Source: Lamellibrachia columna
Lineage: Eukaryota; Annelida; Polychaeta; Sabellida; Siboglinidae
DNA: 64,000 bases
Assembly: GCA_963662155.1 (NCBI GenBank)
Contig: OY759261.1
Coordinates: forward strand, 10,136,072 to 10,200,071
Reading direction: 5' to 3'
The translations under genes and the position numbers were made by a program. The notes beneath the pieces were generated by a model that was not told where the DNA came from, ran no database searches, and saw nothing but the letters and a program-made list of their open reading frames with translations. Below, piece by piece: positions 10,641 through 22,792 of this stretch (position 1 is its first letter; each line of letters begins with the position of its first letter).

Positions 10641-11426
10641 CCATGTGGCAATAACCTTTAATATGTGATGCTGGTATGTAAATCAACTGAGAAACTAACA
10701 CGAAAACATCTAGAAGAATCAACTGAAACAATTTGACGTATTATGTAGGATTTACGCAGATAGGTTGCAGCGCAAAGACAAATACTACAGCAGGTTGAAG
10801 ACATACCTCGGAATGAGGAGGAAGCTAGCTCACCTTGCATATAATGTCTCACAAATGAATTCGACCGCGAAGCCTGGTCGTATAGTCACGCAGTCGGTTG
10901 ATGATGTAAATACATGGTCTCAAATGTATGTCACGTCTACTCGAATCGCTAGTTCAGCAACTATGTGTGGAGAGAGAGAGTTTGATTCGTACATTTGTGG
11001 AGATGCTTTTGTTGGAACAGTTGACACGTTTATTTCTGCTCAACTCCATCTAAGTGGAACAGCGGCGGCAGATTTTGCAGAAAAACATTAGCATTAGTTA
11101 TTTTAAACTAGATCAGAATGGATTCTTTTTTATTGATGGAATGGGCGTATTGGAATGATGAACCGATTTTGGTGAAAAGAAACATTGTTTTTTGATGCTT
11201 GTTAAGTTTTATTACTTAATAATAACTAACTGGAAACAAAATAAAATGTTTAAATTAAAATTTTAATCTTGTTTCTGAAAAAAAAAATAATATTTTTACT
11301 ATTGTTACACTTGTGTTGAATTTATCATGGAAGGTCCGAAAAACGTAAGTAAGGTAAGCATATCTCAGCGTTGATCGCTAGCTACTCAATAATAACTAAC
11401 TGAACAATAAAATGTGTAAATGTACA

Positions 11427-11830
11427 CTACATACAATAAAAAGTTAATTTAAAAAAAAGTGCTTTACAATAAGATGCCATAAATCTAACATCCGTGGAGC
11501 CCATTCCATCAATAAATAAGAATCCATCCATGTTCCCTCGTCCTGTATGCAGGAATTTACATTTCCAAAAAATTAACAACATCTGCCAATTATCAGACAA
11601 TTTACCTAATATGTTTAGATCGTTTTGTAAATGTTGTTTGTCACAATCAGTGTTAATCATTCTAAACACTTATATATATATATTATCGTCCAAATCATTG
11701 CTATATATTAAGAATAATTAAGGCCCTAATACTGATAATTGTGGTAATCCACTCAAAACTTATTTTCAATTTGAAACCTCCTTATCTAATATAACGAGCG
11801 TTTTTCTTTAAGTCAGCCACTGTTCTCTCT
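11427..11830 (-). mobile_element. LINE reverse transcriptase fragment
   Basis: The minus frame at 11510-11669 reads like the region after RT motif C of the LINE at 34600-34980 (shared DKQHLQNDL, WQML, KCKFLHTGRGN). The upstream part (11680-11830) is a degenerate motif-B region. Interrupted by stops. Confidence 0.7.
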
Positions 11831-11856
11831 AGTCGATTATGCCGTCCCCAAAACTT

Positions 11857-12205
11857 TTAATTTAAGTAATAGAAATAGTAGTTTCCACGCTGCTCTATGG
11901 AGTTGAAACAGAGACACTGCACCAAAAGCATGTTAGGAAGCCACATGCCTTGCTGGTGATACAAGAATACAACATGGTGTACTCGCATATCCAAACAGAA
12001 CATACTCAAATGAGCACCCCGAGCAAGTATATATGAGATAGACAAGGTGGCTCGAATAGATGACAAAATACTTCCTAAGGAAATGTTGCACTTCCAACTG
12101 TCGGAAGTTGATGAAGGTCGAGGTCGCATCTCACGAAAATTCAAATATGTTGTAATAAAAACATTGACGAAAAGCAGCATAACCTTCATATATTGGTTCA
12201 CACTT
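11857..12205 (+). mobile_element. LINE C-terminal remnant
   Basis: The plus frame shows a non-LTR C-terminal signature (ARIDDKILPKEMLHFQL, then a basic R-x-S-R-K-F-K run). The same piece occurs downstream of other copies of the duplicated first exon, in the opposite direction to that exon (30120-30480, 16260-16440, 37790-37990, 52960-53540). Confidence 0.65.
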
Positions 12206-12552
12206 GCCGAAGAAACCTAGAGGTTAGTCATGCAACGTTAACAAAGTGAGTAGTAATAGTTTCAACCTAGAATGACAGCGAGATAGATGGTAATGTGCCG
12301 ATTCATGTGTAGACATGATAATAGACAACAATGGAACGGTAATCGCTATGTTGTAAAACAATACATTATACTGTAAATTGTTGTGTAGAGAGTACATCTG
12401 GTAAAGTGCTAAAGAGAAACATTTAATTAAATAACTATAAGTATATTACTTATTAATGTTTAAAGCCGGCATGTATGTAGCTTTAAACAATAACAAGGGC
12501 ACATAATAGGAAACATCAACTAAAACAAAACGGCGTGTTGCGAAGGGCTTAC

Positions 12553-12617
12553 CATGACTAGTTGCACAAGAGTGTTATGTAGCCAACGGTACATAGAGCG
12601 ACAATGTGTTGCAATAT
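12553..12617 (-). pseudogene. Paraoxonase first-exon copy a (broken)
   Basis: Same 65-bp exon as 52612-52676, but the start ATG has become ATA and an in-frame TAG follows the Cys-Asn codons. A possible donor (GGTAAG) remains. It is the likely exon 1 of pseudogene copy 1. Confidence 0.75.
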
Positions 12618-13089
12618 GGCTACATCGGCTGGCGAGCTTGGAACATACGCGCCAGCAGACGACAGCAATGACGAATGCGACAGCCGGTTGAAGACAGAAC
12701 TCTGATTGATGTGGAAGCTAGCTTTTTTCGCATCGAGTGCCTGACAAATGATGCCCACAGCGAAACATGGTTATATAGTGACGCAGTCGGTTGATGATAT
12801 ACGTAAATTATCTCAAATGTATGTCACGCCTATTCAACGCACTAGTTCAGCAGTGAAAACAAACATAGCATTTGTGTGCCTGTGCAGCTTTTGAAACTTT
12901 ATGTAAACACCTGGATAAAAATGCCCCTAAACAAAATAAAAGTGTAACATTTCCCCCTTCCCCCTCCATCGCCATGGATGTCACTAGAAATAGTTGCAGC
13001 AAAAAGTCGTCGTCGATATCTTGAAAGAATTTGGCGACGAACTCGTTCTCCACTTTATTCTGAACACGTACACATTTGTAATCACATGA

Positions 13090-14645
13090 TGTCAAAAGCA
13101 AAGTCCAATTACTATACATATTTTATCTAAACAAATCTGAAAAACCTCGTCTAATGTGGAAATCTGTAAAGACGATAATGCATCAGCAACACATAATAGC
13201 ACTGCCTGAAGATTCTTCATTGGATACATTTTATAGTTCTTTTTTTAAATATTTCACAGAAAAGATTGGCCGCTTTCGATTGAATTTTGTTATTAATAAT
13301 AATGACTACGATTTTCCTGAACCACCACTTTCTGAAAATACAATACAATGTTTCACACCTGCAACTATTAATGAAGGTATCATTATTGTAAAAAAATATT
13401 CTAACAAATCATGTGATCTTAAACTATTTGCATAACTTCTACTAAAAAGCTACATTCATCAGTTCATCTTAAACTATTATAATCTCCAATTTAAATTTAT
13501 GTCAATGTCATTAGGAAATGTATTTGCCAATCGCCTTGATCAACATATTTATAAATATCAATTATCAAATGATCTACAGTCTGCATATAAACGATTCCAC
13601 TGTACCGAAACGGCTCGTCTCAAGATCGGCAATGATATAGTTGACAATATACACAATGACAAAGTCACATCACTCATTTCATTAGATATCTCAGCTGTTT
13701 TAGATACAATTGATTATTTAATCCCTTTACGACGTCTTCGTTGACATTTTGGCATTTCTGGCACAGCTCTTCGGTGGCTAAACTCATATTTTTTTGAAAC
13801 AGACCCCAAAGCATTAACACATCTGACACACTATCTTGCACAACGCCTGCCGTTCGGTCTGCCGCAACGATCCGTCATTGGCCCTGTTCTGTTTATCTTA
13901 TATACTACGTATCTAAGCCAAGTCATTTATAAACATCATATCAGTTATCTAACGACACACATGTTTACATATCACTTCACAATCAAATGCACAAAAATAT
14001 GTTTCGATTTTAAGTGATATCGTGTTTTGGATACATTCTAATAAGCTAAAGCTTAATCCAGATAAAACATACTTTATTATTATTATTATTATTATTGGCA
14101 TTAAGCAACAAAGAAATACAGTAATCGCCCATTTTCGAGTTAAACTGCTTGGCAGTGATACGTTCACATCAGATACTGTTCGTAATATTTGTGTTCTCTT
14201 TGATAGTGACTTCAACTTTCGTCAGCATATTTCTCAAGTACGTAAATTCTGTACTTATCGCATACGTGATCTCCATCAAATTGGGCGTCACATATCTATC
14301 TGGGACGTGTTGTACTCGGAGCGCCACTGTTTTTACCATCACTACCTCTATTTTGACATACACACTGACTTCATGTTACGTATCGATATATCTTAATCCG
14401 TCCTTTCTTACATATCGTGCTCCATCTACATTGCAACCACCCTATTTGGCTAGTCTCCTGCATCTTTCAAATATATCTAGGGAGCTCAGCTCATCAATTT
14501 CTCAACAACTTATAGCACCTAAAATCAAAAGTTATATTGGGCAATTATGCTTTATCTGTCGCTGCGCCCAGGGTTTGGAAAGAACTCCCCACTCCCCAAC
14601 AATATCTGAAACTATAGCTATCTTCCGAAAACAACACATTTAAAT
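13090..14645 (+). mobile_element. Degenerate LINE with reverse transcriptase domain
   Basis: Conceptual frames read along a Jockey/CR1-like RT: N-terminal linker (13154-13435), LSAYKRFH-like finger region (13499-13744), motif A-like SLISLDISAVLDTIDY, motif B-like GLPQRSVIGPVLF, then NKLKLNPDKT (14040) and the C-terminal end (14400-14643). The expected catalytic Y-x-D-D region is scrambled and several frameshifts are present, so it is dead. A (TTA)n run sits at 14075-14094. Confidence 0.85.
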
Positions 14646-14839
14646 CTTCGGTTGACAGTAATTCTGATAATGACTTTTGTGCGTCCTTGTTCACGATTAT
14701 GCTTATTGTTTGCGTTACTCTGAGCTGAGGTTCCTGGTGATATAGGCGCCACATCAATTATTTTGTATTACTTATTAATACAATGAGATATTCGCGCCAC
14801 AAAAATCATGCACGACTGCCGGTTTCACGAAGCGTTCAG

Positions 14840-15310
14840 TAGACGTTTGACGTAAATCTATGATACATAGCGTTGTTAACAATTGCATGTAAATATTGTT
14901 TTGAGTTAAGTAATTTACTTCGAACAATCACATTAGTTTCTCCCACAATAATCCACCCCGGGGAATGTATAATTTGTTTCAATGTAACAACGGACCCCCG
15001 GACATGCCTGGAAAATATCAGCCCCACACACGAGAATCTGACGGAGAAACGAGGGAACAGACAGACAGACTGACATAATGACACACACGCGCACACTGAT
15101 TTGCAATTTAACCAGCAATACTGTTCCCTCTCCCTCTGCGTCTCCACCTCCCTCTCCCTCCACCGCTCCCTCTTCCCCTCGCTCTTCACCACCCTCTTCC
15201 TCTCATTTCTCATTGCATTCTCTCCCGCCGTCCCCCTTCCTTCCCCCCTCTCCCCTCTTTCTTGGCTGCAGCATTTATGCGTGGTGTTTAGAAAAGCGTT
15301 CAACATCGTG
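14840..15310 (-). repeat. Repeat C with pyrimidine-rich tract
   Basis: Reverse-orientation relative of 35430-35840, 38870-39500 and 47240-47720. The + strand at 15120-15265 is almost pure C/T (CTCCCTCTCC-like), followed by CTTGGCTGCAGCATTTATGC, the inverse of the exon-9-like tail shared by the other copies. Confidence 0.6.
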
Positions 15311-15375
15311 GGACGACAATGACTATGGTCATTGCTGCGAAAATATGGTTGCCCAAATAGATATTAAATAGAAAT

Positions 15376-15860
15376 GATCGTGGCTCTGTATTCAGGATGG
15401 AATTGGGAAGCGCGTAATAGAGGCATCGTCAACGTTTGGTCGGCTGCACAACCATTTGTTGATGACATTGACACATCCTTTCTCAGCACGGCACATAGTA
15501 GTTTCTTAATAATAAAAAATATACATTATATTGCATATTATCATATTCGTGATCTTCGTCGTATTCGCCGCTATATGTATTTTGCTGTTGCCAAAGCTAT
15601 TGCAACTAAAACTGTTGTTAGCAGTAGATATGATTATTGTAATTCGCTTTATCATTATAATGTTCTGAATGAAATCTTGAAACTTCAACATGTGCAATTT
15701 TTTTTTACAAGGGTCATTACCTGGTCTCCTCTTTTTTCTGACTCATTAACACTTCTTTTTATTGGCTCCCTGTCCGATAACGCATTATTTATAAGATTCG
15801 CACACTTACCTATCAAGCAATTTAATCAAAGCAACCAGCTTATTAACATTCAATGATCAA
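15376..15860 (+). mobile_element. LINE reverse transcriptase C-terminal fragments
   Basis: At 15536-15860 the frame reads as the RT thumb region (YHIRDLRRIRRYMYFAVAK, then VVSSRYDYCNSLYH), the part missing from the LINE at 13090-14645. At 15376-15470 is a piece of another LINE family (QSGMME/EARNR-like). Confidence 0.75.
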
Positions 15861-15901
15861 TCCTGCAAGACAGACCATCAAGCTCGTCGGCTGATGTAAC
15901 C

Positions 15902-15966
15902 ATGTTGCATCAAGTTGTCGCAATATGTACCGTTGGCTACATAACACTCTTGTGCAGCCAGTCAGC
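15902..15966 (+). other. Paraoxonase first-exon copy b (open, donor kept)
   Basis: ATG followed by 20 open codons and two bases, then GTAAGT. The peptide is hydrophobic (MLHQVVAICTVGYITLL...) and signal-like. Length, phase 2 and donor equal those of the intact gene's exon 1. No body exons follow on this strand before the Polinton element. Confidence 0.7.
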
Positions 15967-16640
15967 GTAAGTCCTTCACAATACGCCGTTTCGTTTTAGT
16001 TGAATTTTCCTATTATGTGTTCCTGCTAATTTCTACGTTTGCTTACATGCCAGCATTATGCATTAATAAGTTATATACCTATGGTTATTTAATAAAATGT
16101 ATCTCGTTAACACACCAAATTTATTCTCTACACAACAGTTAGAATTATAAATTATTGCTTTACTGCATAGCGATGAAGATCATTCCATTGTTGTCTATGC
16201 TTGACACATGAATTGGAACAGTGCCATCTCTCTCGCTGTCAGTCTCGTTTGCGACTATTACTGCTCACTTGGTTCACGTTGCATTAATAACCTCCAGGTT
16301 TGTGTTTCTGCGGCAAGTGAGAATAATTATTAAAGCTTCAGTTTATTGTTCGTCAATGTTTACATTAATATATCTAGGAAGTATATTGTCATCTATTCGA
16401 GCCACCTTGTATATTAATAATACTATATACTTGTCGGGTTTTTCCTCAGTTAAGTATGTTATTTTTGGATATACGAATAGGGTTTGCTCTCCTAACAAAA
16501 ACATCACCGTAAATGTACGAATCCAACTTTCTCCCCCACGCAGAGCTGCTGAACTATTGCGTTTAATAGGCGTGACATACATTTGAGATAATTTACATAC
16601 ATCATCAACCGACTGCGTCACACATGGTGTGACGCAGTCG
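15967..16640 (+). repeat. Duplicated intron-1 start plus antisense LINE end
   Basis: GTAAGTCCTTCACAATACGCC and about 500 bp downstream match the start of intron 1 at 52677-53130, including the antisense LINE C-terminus near 16370-16420. From 16490 it runs into a reversed copy of the unit's upstream region (CTGCTGAACTATTGCG ... CGACTGCGTCAC). Confidence 0.7.
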
Positions 16641-16711
16641 GAGAGAACTATGAATGGTGTGCCATCTAGCTCACTTCGTGTGGTTGGAGTTTTACAAATT
16701 AAAGCGACTTT

Positions 16712-17735
16712 TTTAATAATGCTGCTTTGATGACCCCTGGTACTACGTCCATTTCACGTTTCTTTCGTATCCGATTACAAACACTTGTTATAATATTGTT
16801 TGTGTAGTATTCTAAATAAACGACGTCAACTTTCTTTAGTATTTTTTTATTTATTTGTTCTGTTGTAGTTAATGTTTAACTGCTAGCGATCAATGCTGAG
16901 TGAAGATCGCCACTTCACGCTTAGCGTGTCGATTTTCACCCGTTTTTTCGGATCTTACATTCATCAAATTCTCAAAGGCACACGTCCAACAACTAGAACA
17001 ACACCATGTTTATTTATGTTTTATAGCATACATTAATATTGAATACGTCTTTCAAAGAAATTATGTTTAATGTTAAATCACCCTACTATCTCTCAATGCC
17101 ACCTTTTGAGAATGGTTGCTCACACACACGCCCGACGGCAATCACTCTCACACTCACGCACATACGCACTTACGCAAGCAATCACGTGTTTTTATGATAA
17201 TTATGCCGACCGAATGAGGTAACTATGATAGTTAGTTAATTATGATGGAATTTAACCGACATTGGTTTTCATTCAAGACCGAGTCGTACGGGTTGACCAA
17301 GGTTGATGTAGATGAGAGTGTTAACAGTTGGGATGAATATTTAATTGTTTCCGGTCAATGTGTTCATCGAGGGAGTCGTTGGCTCTTTCCGGTCACGAGA
17401 GGGTTGACTTGGGTCTTCCCGTCATATTTTTGGGCATTTACAATTGATTTAGTGTCAAGCTGGGGATATGCTCTGATCAATGAGGAGTTCAAGGGCCATA
17501 TGTGTTCAGAAGGGTAATCGAAGATCATTTACGAGAGGTATCGTCTAAAAAATAGAGGCCCCGAGGTTAGGGTTGAAGAGTCTTACACGGATCTTTCCTA
17601 CGCCAGAGGCTTCCAGTTTGCGGGGATGTCTCCCGCACAAGAAACGTGACAGTCATGCAGCAATACTATAGTTTACCGTCTCTGAGAGTTTTAACCAAAG
17701 GAACAGGCGACAATCGTTAGCGACTTAAGTTGGTG
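16712..17735. repeat. Left terminal inverted repeat of the Polinton-type element
   Basis: Matches the reverse complement of 24240-25262 with scattered indels. Landmarks are CTTGTTATAATATTGTTTGT (16784), GCTTAGCGTGTCGATTTTC (16919), CCACCTTTTGAGAATG (17099) and the ORF at 17242. Confidence 0.8.
17242..17517 (+). CDS. Uncharacterised terminal-repeat ORF (left)
   Basis: A 91-codon frame pointing into the element. Its central part (VSGQC[VI]HR, PVTRGLTWVFP, YG/YA-LIN[ED]E, KGHMCSEG) is kept in the right-arm frame at 24363-24647, despite base changes and differing ends. I do not recognise a family. It may be an exon of a terminal gene or only a co-conserved repeat; both arms share ancestry, so conservation alone is weak evidence. 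Confidence 0.35.
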   Translation: MMEFNRHWFSFKTESYGLTKVDVDESVNSWDEYLIVSGQCVHRGSRWLFPVTRGLTWVFPSYFWAFTIDLVSSWGYALINEEFKGHMCSEG

Positions 17736-18065
17736 CCAAAAGTTACGTCGAAGCAATAAATAAGCGATGCAGTGTTGTCCGCACACGTTAAATATATGAT
17801 TATGAAGTATCTTGGCGTTGTGAGTCCGCTCCGAACAATATTTATTCAGGAACGGGAGGAATGCGCCGTGTAGCGGCGGAAGTCCGAACGAACATAATTA
17901 GTCTGCGTGTCAGTCATCGCCCCCGAAGAGAAATATCCAGTGTTCACCGGGTCAATCTTAGTCGTGAATGTTGCACACGAAAGCCATTGGCTAAGCTTCT
18001 ATCGTCGTCGTCAGCCAGTCTTTGTGTGTCACCTCGTGGACGACGATCCTAGTTTGCACATTCCT
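17735..18065 (-). pseudogene. Adenain-like protease remnant (left arm)
   Basis: The minus strand shows the two landmarks of the adenovirus-type cysteine protease of Polintons/adintoviruses: an E-H-W (catalytic His region, about 17960) and C-G-Q-H-C (catalytic Cys region, about 17767), with a G-L-P-P-L segment between. Stops fall before and after E-H-W. Both catalytic residues survive, but not in one open frame. Mirrors 23936-24255. Confidence 0.75.
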
Positions 18066-18084
18066 CAGCAGGAGTCGCGCGACC

Positions 18085-18450
18085 TGTTCGGTGTCCATCA
18101 GTAATCGTAAATGACATTCCACTTCCTGCACTTTTCGATTTTGAGCACCACATCGAATTAACCGTACACTATGACTTTCACTGTCTGAGTGAGTGCCGCT
18201 TCGAAGTGAATATCGATGCGCAACTTGCTATGTTTTGTACCAGGTGGCAGTACGACCCGTCGGACATGTCCAGGGTGAAGTCGAAACCAAATCAAGTGTA
18301 TCCGTAACGGAAGTCGGAGCGCGTCAGAGCGTTCCCTTCGTCGTGCAAAACCTTGCCGGTCAAGGTGAACATGATGACATAGTAACGAAAAATTGCGTCG
18401 TTGAAATATCTGGTCGGCGCAGGACTCTTATGAGCAAGACCGGACATAGA
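18085..18450 (-). pseudogene. Major capsid protein remnant, 3' part (left arm)
   Basis: The minus strand, just upstream of the protease, reads as the C-terminal part of the double-jelly-roll capsid protein of Polinton/adintovirus elements (the family annotated in animals as F54H12.2-like): a GKVL...EGNAL run, then G-F-D-F-T-L-D, then a TVKVIVY-like stretch. Stops and frameshifts are present. Homology to the right arm ends near 18450. Confidence 0.7.
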
Positions 18451-18720
18451 TAACCGAATGTTTCGTTACTTACACGAAATATTTGGTCGCTAAAATATTT
18501 AGTAGTTTTTGACGTATGACCCAAAAAGCAAAAATTAATATTTCATTAGGCGATATATCCAGTAGGGTATGTTATATGTTGCCAGTTGAATGTAAAGTTT
18601 ACTTTTGATACTAATTTATTATTTATTATATAATTACCACGTATACATGAATGCATTAAATTGTATTAGTAATAAATAAAATACATACGACAATTTTCAC
18701 ATTTTAATATGTTTTTTACA

Positions 18721-18763
<43 letters not shown>

Positions 18764-21700
18764 TTATATTTTTAATAAGATCATGAGCTGTAAAATAACT
18801 ATCCTTTTAGGACAATAACGTGAATTGGTTGATTGATTTTTACGCATGAATAATTGGGGCTAATGTCACTGCAATTAGCCTACATTTAAGAATATGGGAA
18901 TGTATGTTAGTTCATTATACGTTTTTTAATGTAATTGTGCACATTATTGTGCAAAGTTAAGTTCAATTAAACGTTGTACTTTGCATACATCAGACAATTT
19001 TCCTAATAATAATAGCAAGTAATTAGATTCAATTGTGCTTGTTAATTTTTTAGTTTTTATTGACTGGATCGAATTTGTAAAACATGCTAACGATTATTGT
19101 ATTGTATTGGCATTCAGTGTTCTGGTGTTGTGTACTGCATATTTTATACACAGAAATTGTGTTGCCGCATAGTTGTATATTAAAAATGCCATGGCAGCTG
19201 CATATTCATTTCAGAATGAGTAGACTAACAGGCTCAGTATCCTAAATACTAACAATGCCCCATTTATATGACACAGTAATGAATTGGGAGAGAATATGTG
19301 CATGGATGAGTCATGAATGAATGGGTACAATTATATTAAAATGGCTTTCATAAATATAATAGTAATAAATGTATTGTTATGTACAATGATACATGTTTAG
19401 CATTGATCATATTTACCCTAGATTGTGAGTGCATTATTTGATTAGAAGTAAACGTCAAATCAATTGTCACACAGTTTATTCATGCACACCAGTGCAACAA
19501 TTTGAAGTCTTACACACAATCCAAGTAGGCCCTAAATAGTGTAGTATCAGCAGGTACTAGCAATGAATCATCATTAACATGATTATTGAATAATCCACAA
19601 CACATTACACAGTCGACTTCTACCGTCGTTATCAGTTACAGCCCTGCCCACTTCATAACTAGACATAGTAACAAGACGACTCAATCAAAGAGTGGATCCG
19701 CTAAGTCAACACAATCGGCAGCGAATACAGATGACAACAAATTAACATAACGAGGCTTAGTGCAATCGACAGTGTCACATCCGGCTAACCAACGATTCCA
19801 TTGGCGTGTTTTTCTTTCAGGCAAAGTGTTTGACTAAACAGAAATGGTTCGACAACAAGCCTCTTGTACGATGCGCTGCAATGGAATGAGTAACACATAT
19901 AATGCAACTGTAAAGCGCTGTGAACAATATTGGATGTAGCGCTGAACAACATAAATATTATTATTATGATTATAATGAAAAACCCTGCACAGCCTAATGC
20001 AGAAGATACATACAATTAGCACATACAATTTTCACCAACTGCTCTATTTCCCATTTGCATTATAGAAATTGACACAGTAATCTTCAAAGAGTACTGTTAC
20101 ATTAACACCTCTATTATAAGTGTGTTGCTTTGTGAATGTGTTACTTAAAGTTACCGATGTGTCAAAGACATGCAGAATTTTTAATCATTATTCTGAATAT
20201 GCAATTAAAATAGACTATTCACATAGTAGAGAGTTTGAAGTAAAATAATGCCAGATTTGATGAGCCATTATATCGAGAAGCACTTTTAAAAGATTGCTCT
20301 GGTTTTACATCTAGTGAGCAAATATTATTAGATTATTCCTACTTACACCTTAAAATCTTCATAATCCAGGTGTTCATAACACATGATGTACCGAGTTTAA
20401 AAAAAGTAGCGACTGCCATATATTGTACATAAATGTATCCACGTATAATTAGACTTACCCTTATTCTTGTAACTTACAGAGATGACAATTTCTTCAAATT
20501 ATCTGCCACCAGATACAGGGTTTCGGTGGAGAACAACCCTGTTATGATTGTTGTCTCACATGCCATCTTTGTCTGTGTGTTTCCACAACCTAAAACGTGA
20601 AATGTGTCTGCAATAAATTATTTAATAAATACCATATATAAGCAATGCTTCATAACACATAGACACTGATAGATTGGATGGGGTATCTAATGCATACACG
20701 ACCTGCTATTTACTTTAGTGATGCTTTCACGATTTTTTTATTTGTTAATTTATTTTTAATAAACATAAAAAAATATAAGTACAATAAATAGCTGTGAGGT
20801 GCCAATTTTGGCAAATACTGGAAGAGGTGGGTGACAAAGACAGCGAGGTGGCCCACCTAACTGAACATATGTCAGGGGATATACTGTATATGCAGATTAT
20901 ATAGGGCGCAGCGCATTTGCACAAGTGAAAATCTACCATATATTTCAAGAGCAAATGTTTCACTATAACATATCTCAATAGCATTGTTTGGTATCTTACC
21001 CCAGGACATGCATAGGCAAGGGTAGCATAGTCGGTCAATAGTCTAAGCTTAAGGCGTTGCATGTCCTCTCAGTGCTACACAATCATGACAATGTAGTGCA
21101 TACTTCGCTGGAACGCGGTCTGCCTTAAAACAGATCAAATATCATTTGTGGAGATACATAGCACTTAGTTTGAAGTATAAATATAAATGTAACTTCAATT
21201 CCTACAAGGTATACGTAAAATCAATTTGACAATACTACTTTTGTTTTAACGGACACTGGTCAGTTACCACGTGTTTACTAGGCGATAATACAAAACTTAT
21301 TTGATAATGTTCATTTTACAAGGAAATTCGCTTTTTTATATTTGAGTTGGTCACAGTATTTCAACTAGAACCACGTGAAAACATATCTCTAAACATACAT
21401 GTGTACATGTAAAAATACATTAGTACAATGCAAAAGGTAATTACAGTGGTATTCGGAACTTACCGTAGCGCTGCAGGAGTCAGTCATATATATCGTCGTC
21501 GTCGTAGAAATGGCGTGTGTCCTACTGTACCTTATCGCGCGGGGTGAATTCAGCGCCACGAAGGAATGGATCAACTCCTCAAACGCGTTTAATTCGAACC
21601 AAAATGCGTCGTGAGTTAAGATGAGGTTAACGCTTTGATATGCGTCACGCGCATAATGTCAAGCAATGGTTTTCGGAAGAGGACATGTAAACACTGTGAG
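18451..21700. other. AT-rich interior with no recognisable gene
   Basis: About 3.2 kb of low-GC DNA. A (TA)n run lies at 18722-18759. ORFs of 60-105 codons (for example 20745-21062 minus, 19785-20015 minus) show no motif or codon pattern I recognise. Polintons normally carry a DNA polymerase in the interior; none is visible, so this may be foreign sequence inserted in the element. Confidence 0.6.
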
Positions 21701-21836
21701 ACGGAGAGAAGCCGATTCAAGTGACGATGCCTCGTCGGAGGATGCAACCAGCAGTTGCAGGCCCATCTCTTCGACAATGCGAATCTGAAAAAGACAGCGA
21801 TGGAGCGACGTCCCTGTTGACGATGATCAATGTATG

Positions 21837-22290
21837 TTGAAGGAAGTCGCGCCTACGACGTCACAAACCGACAAGGGTCTCCAATTTATAAAATTGTTCG
21901 TCAACAGTTTGTTGAAGGAGCACGGCATCCATCACTTCTCCATTCACAACAAGGAGAACAAAGAAAGTGTCGTGAAAAAAATGCAATCGCACGATAAAGA
22001 CGCGCACTTGGCGATTATTTAAAAAACATCAAACCTTATGGTACATCGATGTGCTACAGAACTTTGTGTAGCCATACAATGACACGTATCAAAGAAGCAA
22101 GGTAAATGCAGAGAATCATGAAGAGTTGTGTCAGGGAATCAGCGAATGAATAAATCGAGGCGTGGATTCAGGAAAGGTTACATGGTGAATTAGGTCGAAG
22201 AGTCGTGAGTCGACCGCGTCAGCTTCGTGCCGTTGACGAGTATCGTTCCGTTCAAGGACAGCACGGTGATTAGGTGTCGAGACATATCGA
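21837..22290 (+). pseudogene. Polinton-type integrase remnant
   Basis: The plus frame carries Q-T-D-K-G (second catalytic Asp of a retroviral-type DDE integrase), then LLKEHGI and, in a shifted frame, YIDVLQNF and YNDTY near 22040-22090. An F-R-K-G-Y C-terminal segment follows at about 22160. The residue 36 after the Asp, where the D-35-E rule places Glu, is Lys. A stop follows at 22019-22021, with more frameshifts later. Inactive. Confidence 0.75.
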
Positions 22291-22509
22291 GCATGTCCAA
22301 TACTTGCCCTTGTTTGGAGCGATCGAGATCGATATAAGGAGCAACACCTGACGTCCCTTACAATTCCAACGAGGTAAAGTGACGGTGACGCTTCATTTTG
22401 TAAGACCGGTCTGTCTGAAAGAAGAATTAAACTGATAACCATTCCCGTAAGGTGGGGTGTGAGCTGCCCAACTCCGTCCGTGCTTGAATGCGGCGGGGAC
22501 ACGTGTTAC

Positions 22510-22730
22510 ATAGGCTGGCTCCGTGAGAGTGGTAAAACATGCTTTGAAGATCGCCATGCACATCGCCGACGAATTTACGTCCGGCCAGAATTTAAAGCTG
22601 GTGGTCAATTGACGCGCCATGGACGCTCGTAAGAACATGAAGAGCACTCGCTTTAAGGCGAATCCGGGTGTGCGACCGCATCAGCAGCAGCAGCAGCAGA
22701 AGAGGACGCGGCAATGAATAAAACGTGTGA
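22510..22730 (+). pseudogene. Possible PX-like minor virion protein remnant
   Basis: Directly before the capsid gene, the plus strand encodes an ALKIAMHIADEF-like helix, then a basic tail with six CAG codons (22680-22697) and KRTRQ before a stop. Adintovirus-type elements often have a small basic PX-like protein here. The assignment rests on position and basic composition, so it is tentative. Confidence 0.4.
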
Positions 22731-22792
22731 CAGCGTCACGATGGGTCGGTGCACTAACATCTTACAGGCCATACCGGTGACGTGTTCGACGG

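Noticed and set aside
11094..11300. Possible gene end near the 108-codon ORF 10765-11091
   Set aside because: The ORF reads antisense through a degraded paraoxonase upstream unit; no exon borders or known domain.
17861..18104. Plus-strand ORFs with HWLSFYRRR, and 23822-24055 minus
   Set aside because: Shadows of the protease gene on the opposite strand; the E-H-W and C-G-Q motifs are on the other strand.
18451..21700. Search for a family-B DNA polymerase in the Polinton interior
   Set aside because: No D-T-D-like or other polymerase motif or long frame on either strand; AT-rich non-coding sequence only.
22131..22647. Minus ORFs of 123 and 84 codons
   Set aside because: They oppose the integrase, PX-like and capsid order on plus and carry no known motif.
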